A DNA stretch of 64,000 bases from Streptomyces sp. LHD-70 (GTDB lineage Bacteria; Actinomycetota; Actinomycetes; Streptomycetales; Streptomycetaceae). Both the position numbers and the translations under genes were made by a program. Location: positions 186,001 to 250,000 of the forward strand of contig NZ_JAVIFW010000003.1 in NCBI RefSeq assembly GCF_031157275.1, written 5' to 3'. Below are positions 45,545 to 55,365 of the stretch, piece by piece. Positions within the stretch are counted from its first letter, which is position 1; every line of letters begins with the position of its first letter. The notes below the pieces were generated by a model, which made no database searches, was not told the origin of the DNA, and saw nothing but the letters and a program-made list of their open reading frames with translations.

Positions 45545-47683
45545 CGTCACGAAGAAGATCCCGGCGTCCGCCCCGGCGGGCACGTACTCGGCGAGCCGGG
45601 CGCGCAGGCTGTCCTCCCGCTGCGGGCGGTACAGCTCGTGGAACGCGCCCAGTTCGGCCCCGTCGTCCGCGCCCCGCCGGATCTCGGGCGCGCAGCGGTC
45701 CGCCAACTGCCCGTACCACGGTGTCCCGTAGCGCTCCGAGGCGAACAGTGGGCGCACCCGTGCCGCCTCGTCCGGGCCCACCAGGTCGGGCTGGCAGCGG
45801 TGCCGGCGCGGGGTGCGCGAGCCCGGCGGAACGTAGCTGTACCGGACGCAGCCGATGCCGCGCCGGGCCACGTGCACCCGGCCGGTGAACACCGCGTTCT
45901 CCGCGATCTCCACGGCATGCGTGTGCACCTCGCCGATCACCGTCGAGCGGTGCAGATGGAGCACGGCGTGCGCGTGGCGGCAGTCCGGCGCGGACAGGGC
46001 CTCCCGGTCGCTGCCGGTCGCGTCGAGGATGCTGTCCCGGATGTGGATGTCCAGGGGGTCCTCGGACACCTCGTCGCCGATCACCTCGATCGTGCCGAGG
46101 ATGCTGTCCTCGACCTGAAGGCAGGCCGTGGTCCGCTCCAGGACGATGCTCGGCTCCTCCGGCGCGTGCGGATCGCACTCCGGCTCAAGTGACCACCCCG
46201 GTACGAGAGTCGAGTGCCGGACCACGACCGCGTCCACCGGCCCGGTGACGTTGATCCCGCGCCCGGCGACAAGGAGCCCGTCGAGCGTGACCCGAGGCCG
46301 CTCGCCGGGGGCGCAGTCCTCCGACAGGCCCCGGACGTTCAGCGCGTCCGGCCGGTTGCTGTACCAGTCGAGCAGCCGGATCACCGGCCGCGCGCCCTCG
46401 GCGGCCCGCAGCTCGAACCGGTCGCCCGGATCCAGGTCGAAGTCCAGCTGCTCCTGGTAGGCGCCGCTGTGCGTGATCTCCACGATCCCCTCGGGACCGC
46501 ACCGCCCGGCCCTGCGGTCGTGCTGCCAGGCCCGGAAGGCGTCCATGATGCGCTGGTACGGCTGGTCGGGCCCGACCCGGTAGAACTCCGCGTCGGGCCG
46601 CTCGGGCCGGGTCCGCTCGTACTCTCCGCCGCCCATGTCGGCGCCGTACGCGTAGTGGTAGTCCACCCACACGCCCTGCCGGGGCGCGGAGCGCGAGCCG
46701 AACGCGATCCGGCCGAGCTCCGGGTCGACCGCCACCTGCCCGCGCTTCGGCCGGTAGCGCCAGTCCGACAGGTCCGCGACGACGATGTCCGACAGCGGCA
46801 CCGGCCGGTCCTCGCCGTCGCGCCGGATCACGAAGCTCTTGCCGGGCCCGTAGTAGTCGGCGAGCCGGTCGTGCAGCTGGCGGCGCCGGATGAACGCCGG
46901 GACGTTGTCGACGGTCGCTATGTGGGTGGGCGAGGGCTCCGGCACCGGCTTGGTCACCAGCGGGCTGTCGTTGCCGAGGATCGAGAACGTGTACAGGTTG
47001 CGCGCCCGGTCGATGCAGTACGCGGGCGACGACGTCAGCGCGTACGCCTTCAGCCGCCACACGAAGAGCGCCACCCCGGCCGGACTCGAACTGCCCTGCC
47101 TGCGCGCCGAGTTGGCGCTGCGGACGTCGACCGTGCGGGCCGTGGTCCCGAACGGGCCGCCCGCCAGGTCGAGTTCGGCACCTTCCCGCACGTCGGCGAG
47201 GCGGCCGCGCGCGGCCCGGTGCGGCGCCCCGTCGGCAAGGAGTTTCACCGGCTGCTGGTGTGCCACGAGCCGGGACAGCTCCACGGCCCGCGCGGGCCAC
47301 GCCGCGACCTGCTCGGAGATCTCCTCCAGGAGGTGCAGCGTGCCCTTGCGCCGCCGGTGCGCGACCGTCGCCGCCACATCCGCGCGCGGTGCAAGGGCCT
47401 GTGCGAGAGCCGCCGGGCTGGAGCCTCGAAGACCCGTCGTGAGGACCCGCTCGTACCCGGGCAGGGAACGATGCCCGACGAGATCGCCGATGTACGGCAG
47501 CACCCAGGGCGCCGCCGTCTCCACGAACAGGTCCTCGTAGCCCTGCTCCACGCCGTCCCGCACCCGGTCCAGCTGCTCCGCAAGCACCGCGAGCAGCGCC
47601 CGCAGCGGCTCACCCTCGGTGGAGTCCCGCAGCCGGTGCCACTGCGGCAGCAGCTCGGCGAGCCCGTCCGGTTCCCTGGACAT
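45542..47683 (-). CDS. Phage tail protein I-like component with beta-helix region
   Basis: A 713-residue protein. The N-terminal 200 residues resemble tail protein gpI/Afp12-13-type baseplate parts (LLPQWHRLRDSTEGEPLRAL, FVETAAPWVLPYIGDLVGHR). The middle and C-terminal parts (about 400-640) contain repeated short strands with DGLLVAGRGINVTGPVDAVV and similar turns, typical of a right-handed beta-helix. ATG 47683 has GGGAGG seven bases upstream; a GTG five codons earlier is less likely. It probably connects baseplate and fibre in the contractile injection system. Confidence 0.8.
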   Translation of the reverse strand: MSREPDGLAELLPQWHRLRDSTEGEPLRALLAVLAEQLDRVRDGVEQGYEDLFVETAAPWVLPYIGDLVGHRSLPGYERVLTTGLRGSSPAALAQALAPRADVAATVAHRRRKGTLHLLEEISEQVAAWPARAVELSRLVAHQQPVKLLADGAPHRAARGRLADVREGAELDLAGGPFGTTARTVDVRSANSARRQGSSSPAGVALFVWRLKAYALTSSPAYCIDRARNLYTFSILGNDSPLVTKPVPEPSPTHIATVDNVPAFIRRRQLHDRLADYYGPGKSFVIRRDGEDRPVPLSDIVVADLSDWRYRPKRGQVAVDPELGRIAFGSRSAPRQGVWVDYHYAYGADMGGGEYERTRPERPDAEFYRVGPDQPYQRIMDAFRAWQHDRRAGRCGPEGIVEITHSGAYQEQLDFDLDPGDRFELRAAEGARPVIRLLDWYSNRPDALNVRGLSEDCAPGERPRVTLDGLLVAGRGINVTGPVDAVVVRHSTLVPGWSLEPECDPHAPEEPSIVLERTTACLQVEDSILGTIEVIGDEVSEDPLDIHIRDSILDATGSDREALSAPDCRHAHAVLHLHRSTVIGEVHTHAVEIAENAVFTGRVHVARRGIGCVRYSYVPPGSRTPRRHRCQPDLVGPDEAARVRPLFASERYGTPWYGQLADRCAPEIRRGADDGAELGAFHELYRPQREDSLRARLAEYVPAGADAGIFFVT

Positions 47684-47720
47684 CACATGACCTCCCACTC
47701 GAACTGCGCATCCAGGGCCA

Positions 47721-50700
47721 TCACTTGACCTCCGTAAGAATCAACGTGTCCGCCGCCCGGGGCGACAGCAGCGCCAGCTGGGCCGGGCGGATCCCGCGGA
47801 ACACATACACCGAGCTGCCCTTCTCCAGGCGGCGCGTGTCGGTGATGTCGGGGTTGAGGCGGAGCAGCTCGGCGAGCGGCAGCCCGTACCGCTCGCAGAC
47901 CGACGAGAGCGTCTCCCCGCCCTCCTCGCGCACCGTGTGTACCCGCTCGTCGTACGTCGCCGTGCGCGCCGGAACCGCCGTGCGCGGCTCGCCGGGGTCG
48001 CGGACGATGTCGAGCAGTTCGGCGGGGGTCGCGGACGCGGGCACGCCCGTGAACACGTCGACGTCCACGTAGTCCACGCCCGGCACCGAGTGCGCCGCCG
48101 CGAGGACCTCGGACAGGGCGGCCGGCTGCCCCAACTCCCGCCCCTCGAAGCCGAGTCGGCGCAGGAGCGCCTGCCGGAGCCGGGGCTCCACCAGCGACCA
48201 GGTGTGGTCCGGCGCCACCTTCACGCGTGCGGCGAGCAGCAGCAGCACCAGCTCCCGTACGTCCACACGCACCGCGAGCCGCGGGTCCCCGTATTCCGAG
48301 AGGGAGGACCTGAGCGCCCGCAGCACATCGGCGTCATCCGCGATGGGAACGTCGTCCGTGCCCGCCACCGTGACGTGCAGGAGGCGGCGCCGGCCGTCGT
48401 ACAGCTCGCGGGCCGAGGCGCGGCCGATGCCCGCACGGGAGCGCGCGAAGTCCTCGTAGTCGACGGGGGAGACGAGCCGGTCGAGTGCCGCCACCGCGAG
48501 CGGCACCGTGCGCCGGGTCAGGCCGGGCCCGTCCGCGTCCGAACCGCCCGTCGCGGGCACCGGGTTGGTGACCGCGGTGACGCCGAGCGGACGCGTCACG
48601 GCCTGCGTGATCCGGTCCGCGGGCACGTTCGCCGCGCGGCCGGTGCCGAAGCGGTAGCGGGCCCGCACGTTCTCGTGCCCGCTGGGAAGCCGCGCCCCGT
48701 GCACCCCGTCCCCGAACGTCACCGTCGTCCGGCCGTCCGAGGTGGACCCGGTGATGTAGACGCGCTCGCGCGGTCCGCGTCCGGCGAGGCTGTCCACCTC
48801 GTGCCAGAGCACCCCGTCGACCCGCACCTCCAACACCGGGGTCGCGCCAAGGGGGTTGTCGGCCGCCAGCCAAGTCAGCGGCGACTGCCAGAGCGCGAAC
48901 GTCTGGTTCGTCCGGTCCGAGTCGCCGCTGCCGATCGGCTCGTCCCTGCCCTCGCCGTGCGTCGCCGCCACGACGTTGCCGAGCACCTTCACCGTCTCGC
49001 GGCGGTAGCGGTACGCCAGGTCCGTGGTGAGCGTGAGGCGGGTGTGCGGCGCGCCGCCGGGAGGCACCTGGTCGGCCACCGGGTCCGCCCTGTCGAGCAC
49101 GACCACCTCGGTGGCCTCCACACCCGTCACCCCGGGCACGTCGCTGCGCTCCCCGGACACGATCAGCGTACGGCCGGGCTGCAAGCCCTCGTACAGCTCG
49201 GCCAGTTCGATCTCATTGCCGTGCACGTCCTCGCCGAGCGGCTCGTCCGCCATCCGCAGCACCTCGCCCGCCGCGTGCACGGTGGTGTCCCTGATATGCG
49301 AGAGCAGGACGTCGAACTCGTCCAGCCACGGGTCCGCGAGCACCAGTTCCGTACCCCGGCCGGTGATCCCGTAGTTGGTGTACGCGGCCGTACGCACCGC
49401 CTTGACCTGCGTCGTCACGAACGCCAGCTTCGGGTCGCCCGGGATGCCGCCCTCCTTCGGGTCCTTGCCCTTGCGCGGCCGCTCGATCGCCACCCAACTG
49501 CCCACCGTGATCCGGTCGTACACAGAGTCCAACTGGAGCACGTTCCGGTTCAGCGGCTCCGGCTTCGTCGCGATCACGATCTCCACGTTCGCGGGCGCAC
49601 TGCCCACCGTGTACGAGACCGCCACCTCGTACTCGCCGTGCGTGAACTGCCGGGACTCGCCGGGCCTGAGCGTCTGCGGCTCCGTACTGCCGTTGTGCAG
49701 CAGCACCTGCACATGGCCCTCGTCGTCGGGCCGGGACACGAACAGGCCGCGCTCGGGCAGGCCCGCGAGCAGCCGGGCCGTCACGCCGGGCTCCTGCGAG
49801 TCGGTCGGGCGCCGCCCCAGCCAGCTCAGCTCCCGGTCCTGCCCGGCCCGCGCGGACAGCCGCACCCGGCCGGGCCCGAGCGGGAACTCCACCGGCTGCG
49901 CGCCGATCAGGTTCTCCGAGCGCTGGTCCGTGCCCGAACCCTCGACGTACTGGAACTCGGCCTTCTCCGGCACCTTCCCCGACGTGTCGAAGACGACCCG
50001 CATCGACGTCAGGACGGCCCCGGTGAGCGGCCAGTCCGCGGTGCGCACCACCCGGCCCCGGTCGTCCTGCACGGGCTTGAGCGGCGCGGTCGCACCGAAC
50101 GGCGTCGCCCGCGCCCGCATCGCCAGGATGGCGCGCAGCAGTTGCGCCCCCGCCCCCGGCGCCTTCACGCCCCGCCACGCGCGCTGCAACGGGCCCCGCA
50201 GCTCGGGGTGCAGGGCCGCGAGCAGCCGTACGGGATCGGCGCCCGGTACTCCGCCTCCCGTCGTCCGCACGCGAGCTGACGCCTTGCCGCTGAGCGCGGG
50301 AAGCAGCCGCCCGAGCGCCGCCAGCGGATCGCCCTCCGTGGGCTCGGCGCGCAGCGGCCCCGGAGCCTCCTCCCGCTCCACCGGCTGCGCGGGCGCCAAC
50401 TCCATCGCTCGCTCGGCGAGTTCGGCGAGGACCGCCTCCAACCGCGCGAACCACGCGGCGACATCCTCGTACGCCCCGGCGAGCACCTGCGCCTCACCGA
50501 GCCGCTCGACCGGGCCCGCGAGCCGCGCCGCGAACCGCTCCGGGGTGCCCGCCGACGGCAGGGTCTCCCGCAGCGGCGCGAGCACCTGCTCGTCGAAGTC
50601 CTCGATGTACCGGCTGATCGGACGCGGGTTGGGCACGTCGGGTGTGGGAGGCTCCTCGCCCGGCTCGCCGGGGCCCTGCGGCGCCGCGATCCAGCGCTGC

Positions 50701-51497
50701 GCCTCGTCGACGAGCTCCTGGAGCGTGGGCGGCGCCGAGCGCGGCAGGGCGAGCGCCGTCACGTCGTCGTCCCGGTCCACGCGCACCCGCGCCACCGGCA
50801 GCAACTTCCGTACGCCGCCCGCCTGTTCACCGAAGACGAAGAGCAGCTGGTCGCCGGTCTGCAGGTGGGTCGACGTGCCTTCCACGAACAGCTCGGAACG
50901 GCGCTCCAGGTCGTCCGGGGTGAGCAGCGTGGGGCGCCGGCGGCGCACCTTCAGCTCGTTCCAGTCCCAGCGCGCCGTGAGGTCCTCGGCCGTCTCGAAG
51001 GTCTGCGCGTCCTCCTCGGCCGACGCGGGCACGCTGTGGCTGCGCGCCCCCCGCGGGACGAGCACCTGCAGCGACTCGGCCCGCGGATCGCGGTCGAGGC
51101 GGTACGCGAGATGCGTGGACGCGGCGACGCCGGGGCGCGGCCGGTGCCCGACCAGACGCCCGAGCAGCACGAGCGAGCGGTGCTCGTTCGCGGTCCGCAG
51201 ATAGGCCTCGTCGGCGATCCGCTCCGAGTGGAACGTGAGCAGGTCGCCGAGGACCGCCGTCGCGTCGAGCAGCCCGATCGCCGGGTCGTCCGGCGTCCGG
51301 ACCGTGAGCCCTTCGAGCGCCGGATACGCGGGCGAGGCGAGCCGGTCCAACTGCGCGGCCAGGAACGAACCGTACGTCCCCACCCGGTAGTTCAGGGCCG
51401 TACGGCCGGGCGGATTGTGCGGGGCGACGGGAGCCCGCCGCTCGTCGTGACCGGCGGCGGCGCCGCACGCGCCGCCGCAGGAGCAGGCGTCGCTCAT
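47721..51497 (-). CDS. Putative baseplate assembly protein 2 (large, with LysM-like end)
   Basis: A 1258-residue baseplate component. The start MSDACSCGGACG is Cys-rich; the N-terminal domain has TALNYRVGTYGSFLAAQLDR. The C-terminal half carries the baseplate J-like core (TVTFGDGVHGARLPSGHENV, then VSPVDYEDFARSRAGIGRAS). The last 75 residues form a LysM-like unit (VHTVREEGGETLSSVCERYG, LPLAELLRLNPDI). ATG 51497 overlaps the stop of baseplate protein 1 (ATGA). It probably forms the baseplate wedge with protein 1. Confidence 0.85.
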   Translation of the reverse strand: MSDACSCGGACGAAAGHDERRAPVAPHNPPGRTALNYRVGTYGSFLAAQLDRLASPAYPALEGLTVRTPDDPAIGLLDATAVLGDLLTFHSERIADEAYLRTANEHRSLVLLGRLVGHRPRPGVAASTHLAYRLDRDPRAESLQVLVPRGARSHSVPASAEEDAQTFETAEDLTARWDWNELKVRRRRPTLLTPDDLERRSELFVEGTSTHLQTGDQLLFVFGEQAGGVRKLLPVARVRVDRDDDVTALALPRSAPPTLQELVDEAQRWIAAPQGPGEPGEEPPTPDVPNPRPISRYIEDFDEQVLAPLRETLPSAGTPERFAARLAGPVERLGEAQVLAGAYEDVAAWFARLEAVLAELAERAMELAPAQPVEREEAPGPLRAEPTEGDPLAALGRLLPALSGKASARVRTTGGGVPGADPVRLLAALHPELRGPLQRAWRGVKAPGAGAQLLRAILAMRARATPFGATAPLKPVQDDRGRVVRTADWPLTGAVLTSMRVVFDTSGKVPEKAEFQYVEGSGTDQRSENLIGAQPVEFPLGPGRVRLSARAGQDRELSWLGRRPTDSQEPGVTARLLAGLPERGLFVSRPDDEGHVQVLLHNGSTEPQTLRPGESRQFTHGEYEVAVSYTVGSAPANVEIVIATKPEPLNRNVLQLDSVYDRITVGSWVAIERPRKGKDPKEGGIPGDPKLAFVTTQVKAVRTAAYTNYGITGRGTELVLADPWLDEFDVLLSHIRDTTVHAAGEVLRMADEPLGEDVHGNEIELAELYEGLQPGRTLIVSGERSDVPGVTGVEATEVVVLDRADPVADQVPPGGAPHTRLTLTTDLAYRYRRETVKVLGNVVAATHGEGRDEPIGSGDSDRTNQTFALWQSPLTWLAADNPLGATPVLEVRVDGVLWHEVDSLAGRGPRERVYITGSTSDGRTTVTFGDGVHGARLPSGHENVRARYRFGTGRAANVPADRITQAVTRPLGVTAVTNPVPATGGSDADGPGLTRRTVPLAVAALDRLVSPVDYEDFARSRAGIGRASARELYDGRRRLLHVTVAGTDDVPIADDADVLRALRSSLSEYGDPRLAVRVDVRELVLLLLAARVKVAPDHTWSLVEPRLRQALLRRLGFEGRELGQPAALSEVLAAAHSVPGVDYVDVDVFTGVPASATPAELLDIVRDPGEPRTAVPARTATYDERVHTVREEGGETLSSVCERYGLPLAELLRLNPDITDTRRLEKGSSVYVFRGIRPAQLALLSPRAADTLILTEVK

Positions 51498-54400
51498 CGG
51501 GCACCCCCCAGGGATATCTGAAGCAGGCCGTTCTCCGGCCGGTCCGGGTCGTTGTCGCACCTGGCGATCTCCAGCGGGCCGAGCCGCAGCACGCCGTCCT
51601 CCCTCTCTCCGCGCTCCTCGTGGAACAGCCGCTTCAACCGGGTCACCCGCACGCTCTCCACCCCCGGCACCGCCGCCGCGACGGCCACCAGACGGCTCAG
51701 CCGCACCGGCTCGCCGAACGTCAGCGCGTCCGGGTGGAAGAAGCCGAGCCTCCCGCCGGAGAGGCGGCCCGTGCCGAGGACGCGGTACAGCTCGGCGAGG
51801 ATCTGCCCGTGCTGATGCCCCGGCAGCGCGCACACCGTGAGCGCGATGTCGAGCGGCACCGTCCGGGCCGGGCCCACCACCAGGTCGTGCCCGATCCGCC
51901 GGTACGCCTCCAGGGAGTGCGCCACCGCGTCGAGCAGCTCAGGGCCGGGCGTGCCCGTGCCGTGCGCGTCGATCGCGACGTGCGCCTCCTGCACACTGCC
52001 CGTCCAGCGGATCTCGGCCGCCGCACGCTGCACACCGGGCAGGCCCGCGGCGAGCGCCGCGTAGTCCTCGGCGGTCACCGCACGGAGCCGGGTGCGCCGC
52101 AGGTCGAGCGGCGCCAACTGCCGTACCTGTTCCAGGGGTTCGGGCTCCACGCCACCCCTCGCGGCCAGCGGATTGCGCACCCCGGCCACCGGAACGTCCC
52201 CTGACTCCTCCGGGGCCCGGCACACCACCAGATGGTTGATGGCCTCCGCGCCGACGTTGCCGCCCGTGCCGCCGCCGAGCCGGTAGCGCAGCTCCAGACG
52301 GGCACCTGGAGTGGGCCGCGCGCCGTGCACGCCGTCGCCGAAGCGCAGCGCGAGGCGGCCGTCGTCCTCCAGCTCGCCCACGAAGTGCCGGTCGCGCGGC
52401 CCGGAGCCGAGCAGGTCACGGCGCGGCTCCCACACGTGCTCGCCGTCCCGCAGCCGTACGGCGGGCAGCGCGCGCCGCGGGTCCTGGTCGAGGGCGGCGC
52501 TCGCGGAACCGCGCAGCACCGGCTCCTCTGGGTGCAGGCCCGCCGCGTAAGCCGGGCCCCAACTGTGCGCGATCTCCCACGCGATGTGCCCGTCCAGGAC
52601 CGTGCCCGCCCGCGCCCGCGCCGTGAGCACCTCGATCCGGCGCCGCTTCTGCGCGAGCAACTCGTCCTGCCGGTAGAGGAGTTCACGCAGCGCCCGCACC
52701 GGATGGCGGCGAAGCTCGTACTGCTCGACCACCTTCAGGCCGAACACCACGGTCAGCTCGTCGATCTCCTCGTCCCTGAGCCCGTCGCTGTCCCGCGCGC
52801 TGCGCCACAGCTCCACCAGGCGCCCGCGCAGCCGCTGCGGGATCGCCGCGAGCCGGTCCGCCTGACCCGCCGCGACGAGCGCCGGGTCCGGGTACGGGCC
52901 GACCTGCGCGACGGGGGAGCGGGACAGGCGCGGCCTGAAGCGCGGCACGAGCCCCGGGTACACGGACTGCGCGAGCAGCGTCCTGAGCGCCGCGGCCTGC
53001 GCGTACGCCGTGCCCGGCACCACCCGCTCCTCGCGCGTGCCCGCCCGCTCCAGGCCGATCCCGGCCCGGGTGACCGCCGCGTCGCCGACGACGGCGAACA
53101 GCTCGCGTACGTCGTCGGCCGTGAGCTGCGTACCGCATTCGGCCTTGTCCGTAAGGGAGTTGATGAGCCGCCCTGGCGCATTGCCCTCATCGTGGTCCAC
53201 GCACCCGATCGCGGGCGGTGTGCAGTCACCCGCCACCGCCGGGTCGTGCGGCACCGTCAGCGTCTCCGCGAGCCCGTCCCCGCACCAGTCGAGGGTCCGG
53301 CCGTGGTCGACCAGGCAGACGTTGCCGCGCGCCAGGGTCACGTCCTCCACCGGCTCGCAGTCCCGCCCGCCGAGCGTCGCCAGCCGCAGCGGGAAGCGCA
53401 GCGCGTCCTCGACCGCCCAGGTCACCTCCAGGACGGGCTGATCCTCGACCCGGTCGAGGCCCGGCGTCACCGAGGTGAGCCGCACGACCTGCCGGTGACG
53501 CGGATCGGCGTCACCGGGAGTGCCGGTCCGCGCCCCCTTGACCTCCTCCAGAATCAGCAAGTCCCCTGTACACAGGTCGAGTTGACGCTCCGCGCAGGTC
53601 TCCGGGTCCCGCCAGGCGTCCCGCAGCGTCGCCCCCGTCGCGCCCTTCGGCAGCGCGCACACGTCGCCGCCCCACGTCCACAGCCGGATCGCGTTGTGCG
53701 CCGCCCGCAGCCGCAGCGGCTCGTCCACCGCGACCGGCTCGAACACCTCGACCGAGCCCCGCTCGTCCAGGTCCACGAGCTCGCCGTCGTCGACGACCGT
53801 GCCCGGCTCGGGCCGGTCGTGCGGGTCGAGCGAGCGCACGTCCACGGAGGCGAAGCGGTACGTCCCCGGCAGCAGCGTGTGCTCGCCGACGGTCTCCACG
53901 GACACGTACGCCCGCGCCGCCTGCCCGTCGTGCATCGCGTAGTCGATCAGCCGCACATGCCGCCGCACCGAGACGCGCCGCCGCGCCGTGTCCAGATACG
54001 CCTCCGTCGCCACCGCGTCCTGCTGGTAGCTGATCTGGTCACCGGTGTACGCCAGCAGCTCGACCAGCGTCATGCCCAGGTCGGCCGGGTTGCGCTCCAC
54101 CCAGTCCGGCGTGGTCAGCGCGAGCCGGTCGAGCAGCAGCTTGCGGATCGTGTCGTAGTCACGCGCGGTGTAGTCGACGACGGGCGCGGCGGGAAACTCC
54201 TGCTCGCCCTCCGGCCGGCCCTTGCAGTCGAACGGCGTCGGACAGTCCGGCAGGAAGCTGAACTCCGCGCTGTGGTACCGCTGTTCGAACCCCCGGAACG
54301 GCACGTCACCCGGCCGCCCGTACGGATCGGTCTCCACGATCGACAGCCGGTACCGGGAGGTGTCCCCGGCCTTGTCGACGGTGACATACAGCCGGTCGTC

Positions 54401-54625
54401 GAGCTCCGGGTCCTCCTCCCGCTCCACGCTGATGTCCACGGCCGCGATGTCCGTGATCCGGCGCCCGCCGTCGATCCGCACGTTCTCGGCACACAGGCCG
54501 TGCGGCGCCTTCCCGAGGAACGTGACGGTCAGGATCAGCCCGTCGTCGCTCACCTCGACGGCGTCGACGCCGTTCAGCTGAGCCGCCCGGATCCGCGCCC
54601 GGCGGTTCGTCGTAGCGGTGCTCAC
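51494..54625 (-). CDS. Putative baseplate assembly protein 1 (baseplate J/Afp11-like)
   Basis: A 1043-residue protein. An N-terminal beta domain (residues 1-110) is followed by VVDYTARDYDTIRKLLLDRL and NPADLGMTLVELLAYTGDQI with YQQDAVATEAYLDTARRRVS, the recurrent opening of phage-type baseplate assembly proteins. The C-terminal half has RFGDGVHGARPTPGARLELR and the J-like VTAEDYAALAAGLPGVQRA. It overlaps gp25 (ATGA) and baseplate protein 2. It is a structural part of the contractile system, building the wedges that bind the tail tube. Confidence 0.9.
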   Translation of the reverse strand: MSTATTNRRARIRAAQLNGVDAVEVSDDGLILTVTFLGKAPHGLCAENVRIDGGRRITDIAAVDISVEREEDPELDDRLYVTVDKAGDTSRYRLSIVETDPYGRPGDVPFRGFEQRYHSAEFSFLPDCPTPFDCKGRPEGEQEFPAAPVVDYTARDYDTIRKLLLDRLALTTPDWVERNPADLGMTLVELLAYTGDQISYQQDAVATEAYLDTARRRVSVRRHVRLIDYAMHDGQAARAYVSVETVGEHTLLPGTYRFASVDVRSLDPHDRPEPGTVVDDGELVDLDERGSVEVFEPVAVDEPLRLRAAHNAIRLWTWGGDVCALPKGATGATLRDAWRDPETCAERQLDLCTGDLLILEEVKGARTGTPGDADPRHRQVVRLTSVTPGLDRVEDQPVLEVTWAVEDALRFPLRLATLGGRDCEPVEDVTLARGNVCLVDHGRTLDWCGDGLAETLTVPHDPAVAGDCTPPAIGCVDHDEGNAPGRLINSLTDKAECGTQLTADDVRELFAVVGDAAVTRAGIGLERAGTREERVVPGTAYAQAAALRTLLAQSVYPGLVPRFRPRLSRSPVAQVGPYPDPALVAAGQADRLAAIPQRLRGRLVELWRSARDSDGLRDEEIDELTVVFGLKVVEQYELRRHPVRALRELLYRQDELLAQKRRRIEVLTARARAGTVLDGHIAWEIAHSWGPAYAAGLHPEEPVLRGSASAALDQDPRRALPAVRLRDGEHVWEPRRDLLGSGPRDRHFVGELEDDGRLALRFGDGVHGARPTPGARLELRYRLGGGTGGNVGAEAINHLVVCRAPEESGDVPVAGVRNPLAARGGVEPEPLEQVRQLAPLDLRRTRLRAVTAEDYAALAAGLPGVQRAAAEIRWTGSVQEAHVAIDAHGTGTPGPELLDAVAHSLEAYRRIGHDLVVGPARTVPLDIALTVCALPGHQHGQILAELYRVLGTGRLSGGRLGFFHPDALTFGEPVRLSRLVAVAAAVPGVESVRVTRLKRLFHEERGEREDGVLRLGPLEIARCDNDPDRPENGLLQISLGGAR

Positions 54626-55008
54626 GCCCCCGTCCTCCCCTCGAATACTTCGTCCCGTACGGTCCCGGTGGCCCGTACGGCATACGCCAGACTCACCCGT
54701 ACGACGTTCTCCTCACCGGACACGTCCAAGGCCTCCACCTCGATCAGCTCGCCCAGCCAGCGCTGCAGCGACGCCTGCACGGACAGCTCCAACGTGCTCG
54801 TCAGCTCAGGGCTGTTGGGCGCGAACACCAGATCCAGGAGCCCGCACCCGAAGTCGGGCCGCATGACCCGCTCGCCGGGGCTGGTGAACAGCACCTGCTC
54901 GATCAGGTCACGTACGTGCTCGTCGTGGGCCGCGTGCGCGGTGCGTCCCCGCCGGTCGATCCGGAAAGGAAACGCCCAGTCACTGCGTATGCGGGTACGG
55001 GCGGTCAT
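54622..55008 (-). CDS. GPW/gp25 family baseplate protein
   Basis: A 128-residue protein with the gp25/lysozyme-like wedge signature: IEQVLFTSPGERVMRPDFGC followed by GLLDLVFAPNS. This protein starts sheath polymerisation at the baseplate in phage T4 and in injection systems. ATG 55008 overlaps the stop of the PAAR-like gene, and its own stop overlaps the baseplate 1 start. Confidence 0.93.
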   Translation of the reverse strand: MTARTRIRSDWAFPFRIDRRGRTAHAAHDEHVRDLIEQVLFTSPGERVMRPDFGCGLLDLVFAPNSPELTSTLELSVQASLQRWLGELIEVEALDVSGEENVVRVSLAYAVRATGTVRDEVFEGRTGA

Positions 55009-55346
55009 CGGATGCTCACCTCTCGCTGCGCGCTGTGGACGACGGGTGGCCCCTGCGGCACGAACGCCGCTGTGAGGCACTGCGCCGCCGAGGTGTCGAG
55101 CAGCACCGGGGCGCCGTCGACGGTCACTCCCGTCTCGCCGGCCGTCCACCGCACCGTCACACAGGGCGACGGCACGCCGTCCACGGTGTGCGAGCAGCCG
55201 GTGACGGCAAAGCTGTGCGCGGCGGTGGCGACGGGCATGCCGTTGATGCGCACGGCCGAGGCCCCCGCCGCGGCAGTGGCCCGGCCGCCGTGCGGACAGC
55301 CGACCAGCGCACCGGCGCCAAGCAGATTCCCGGATATCCCGGACAC
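55005..55346 (-). CDS. PAAR-like spike-tip protein
   Basis: A 113-residue protein with short Gly-rich beta turns (VGCPHGGRATAAAGASAVRI, then CSHTVDGVPSPCVTVRW) and conserved Cys/His residues that could bind the tip metal, resembling the PAAR-like proteins of injection systems. GTG 55346 has GGGGGA upstream and avoids overlap with the gpV gene; an ATG at 55424 would give a 27-residue longer product. Position between the spike gene and gp25 agrees with a tip function. Confidence 0.75.
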   Translation of the reverse strand: MSGISGNLLGAGALVGCPHGGRATAAAGASAVRINGMPVATAAHSFAVTGCSHTVDGVPSPCVTVRWTAGETGVTVDGAPVLLDTSAAQCLTAAFVPQGPPVVHSAQREVSIR

Positions 55347-55365
55347 GTCTCTTCGTCCCCCGTCT

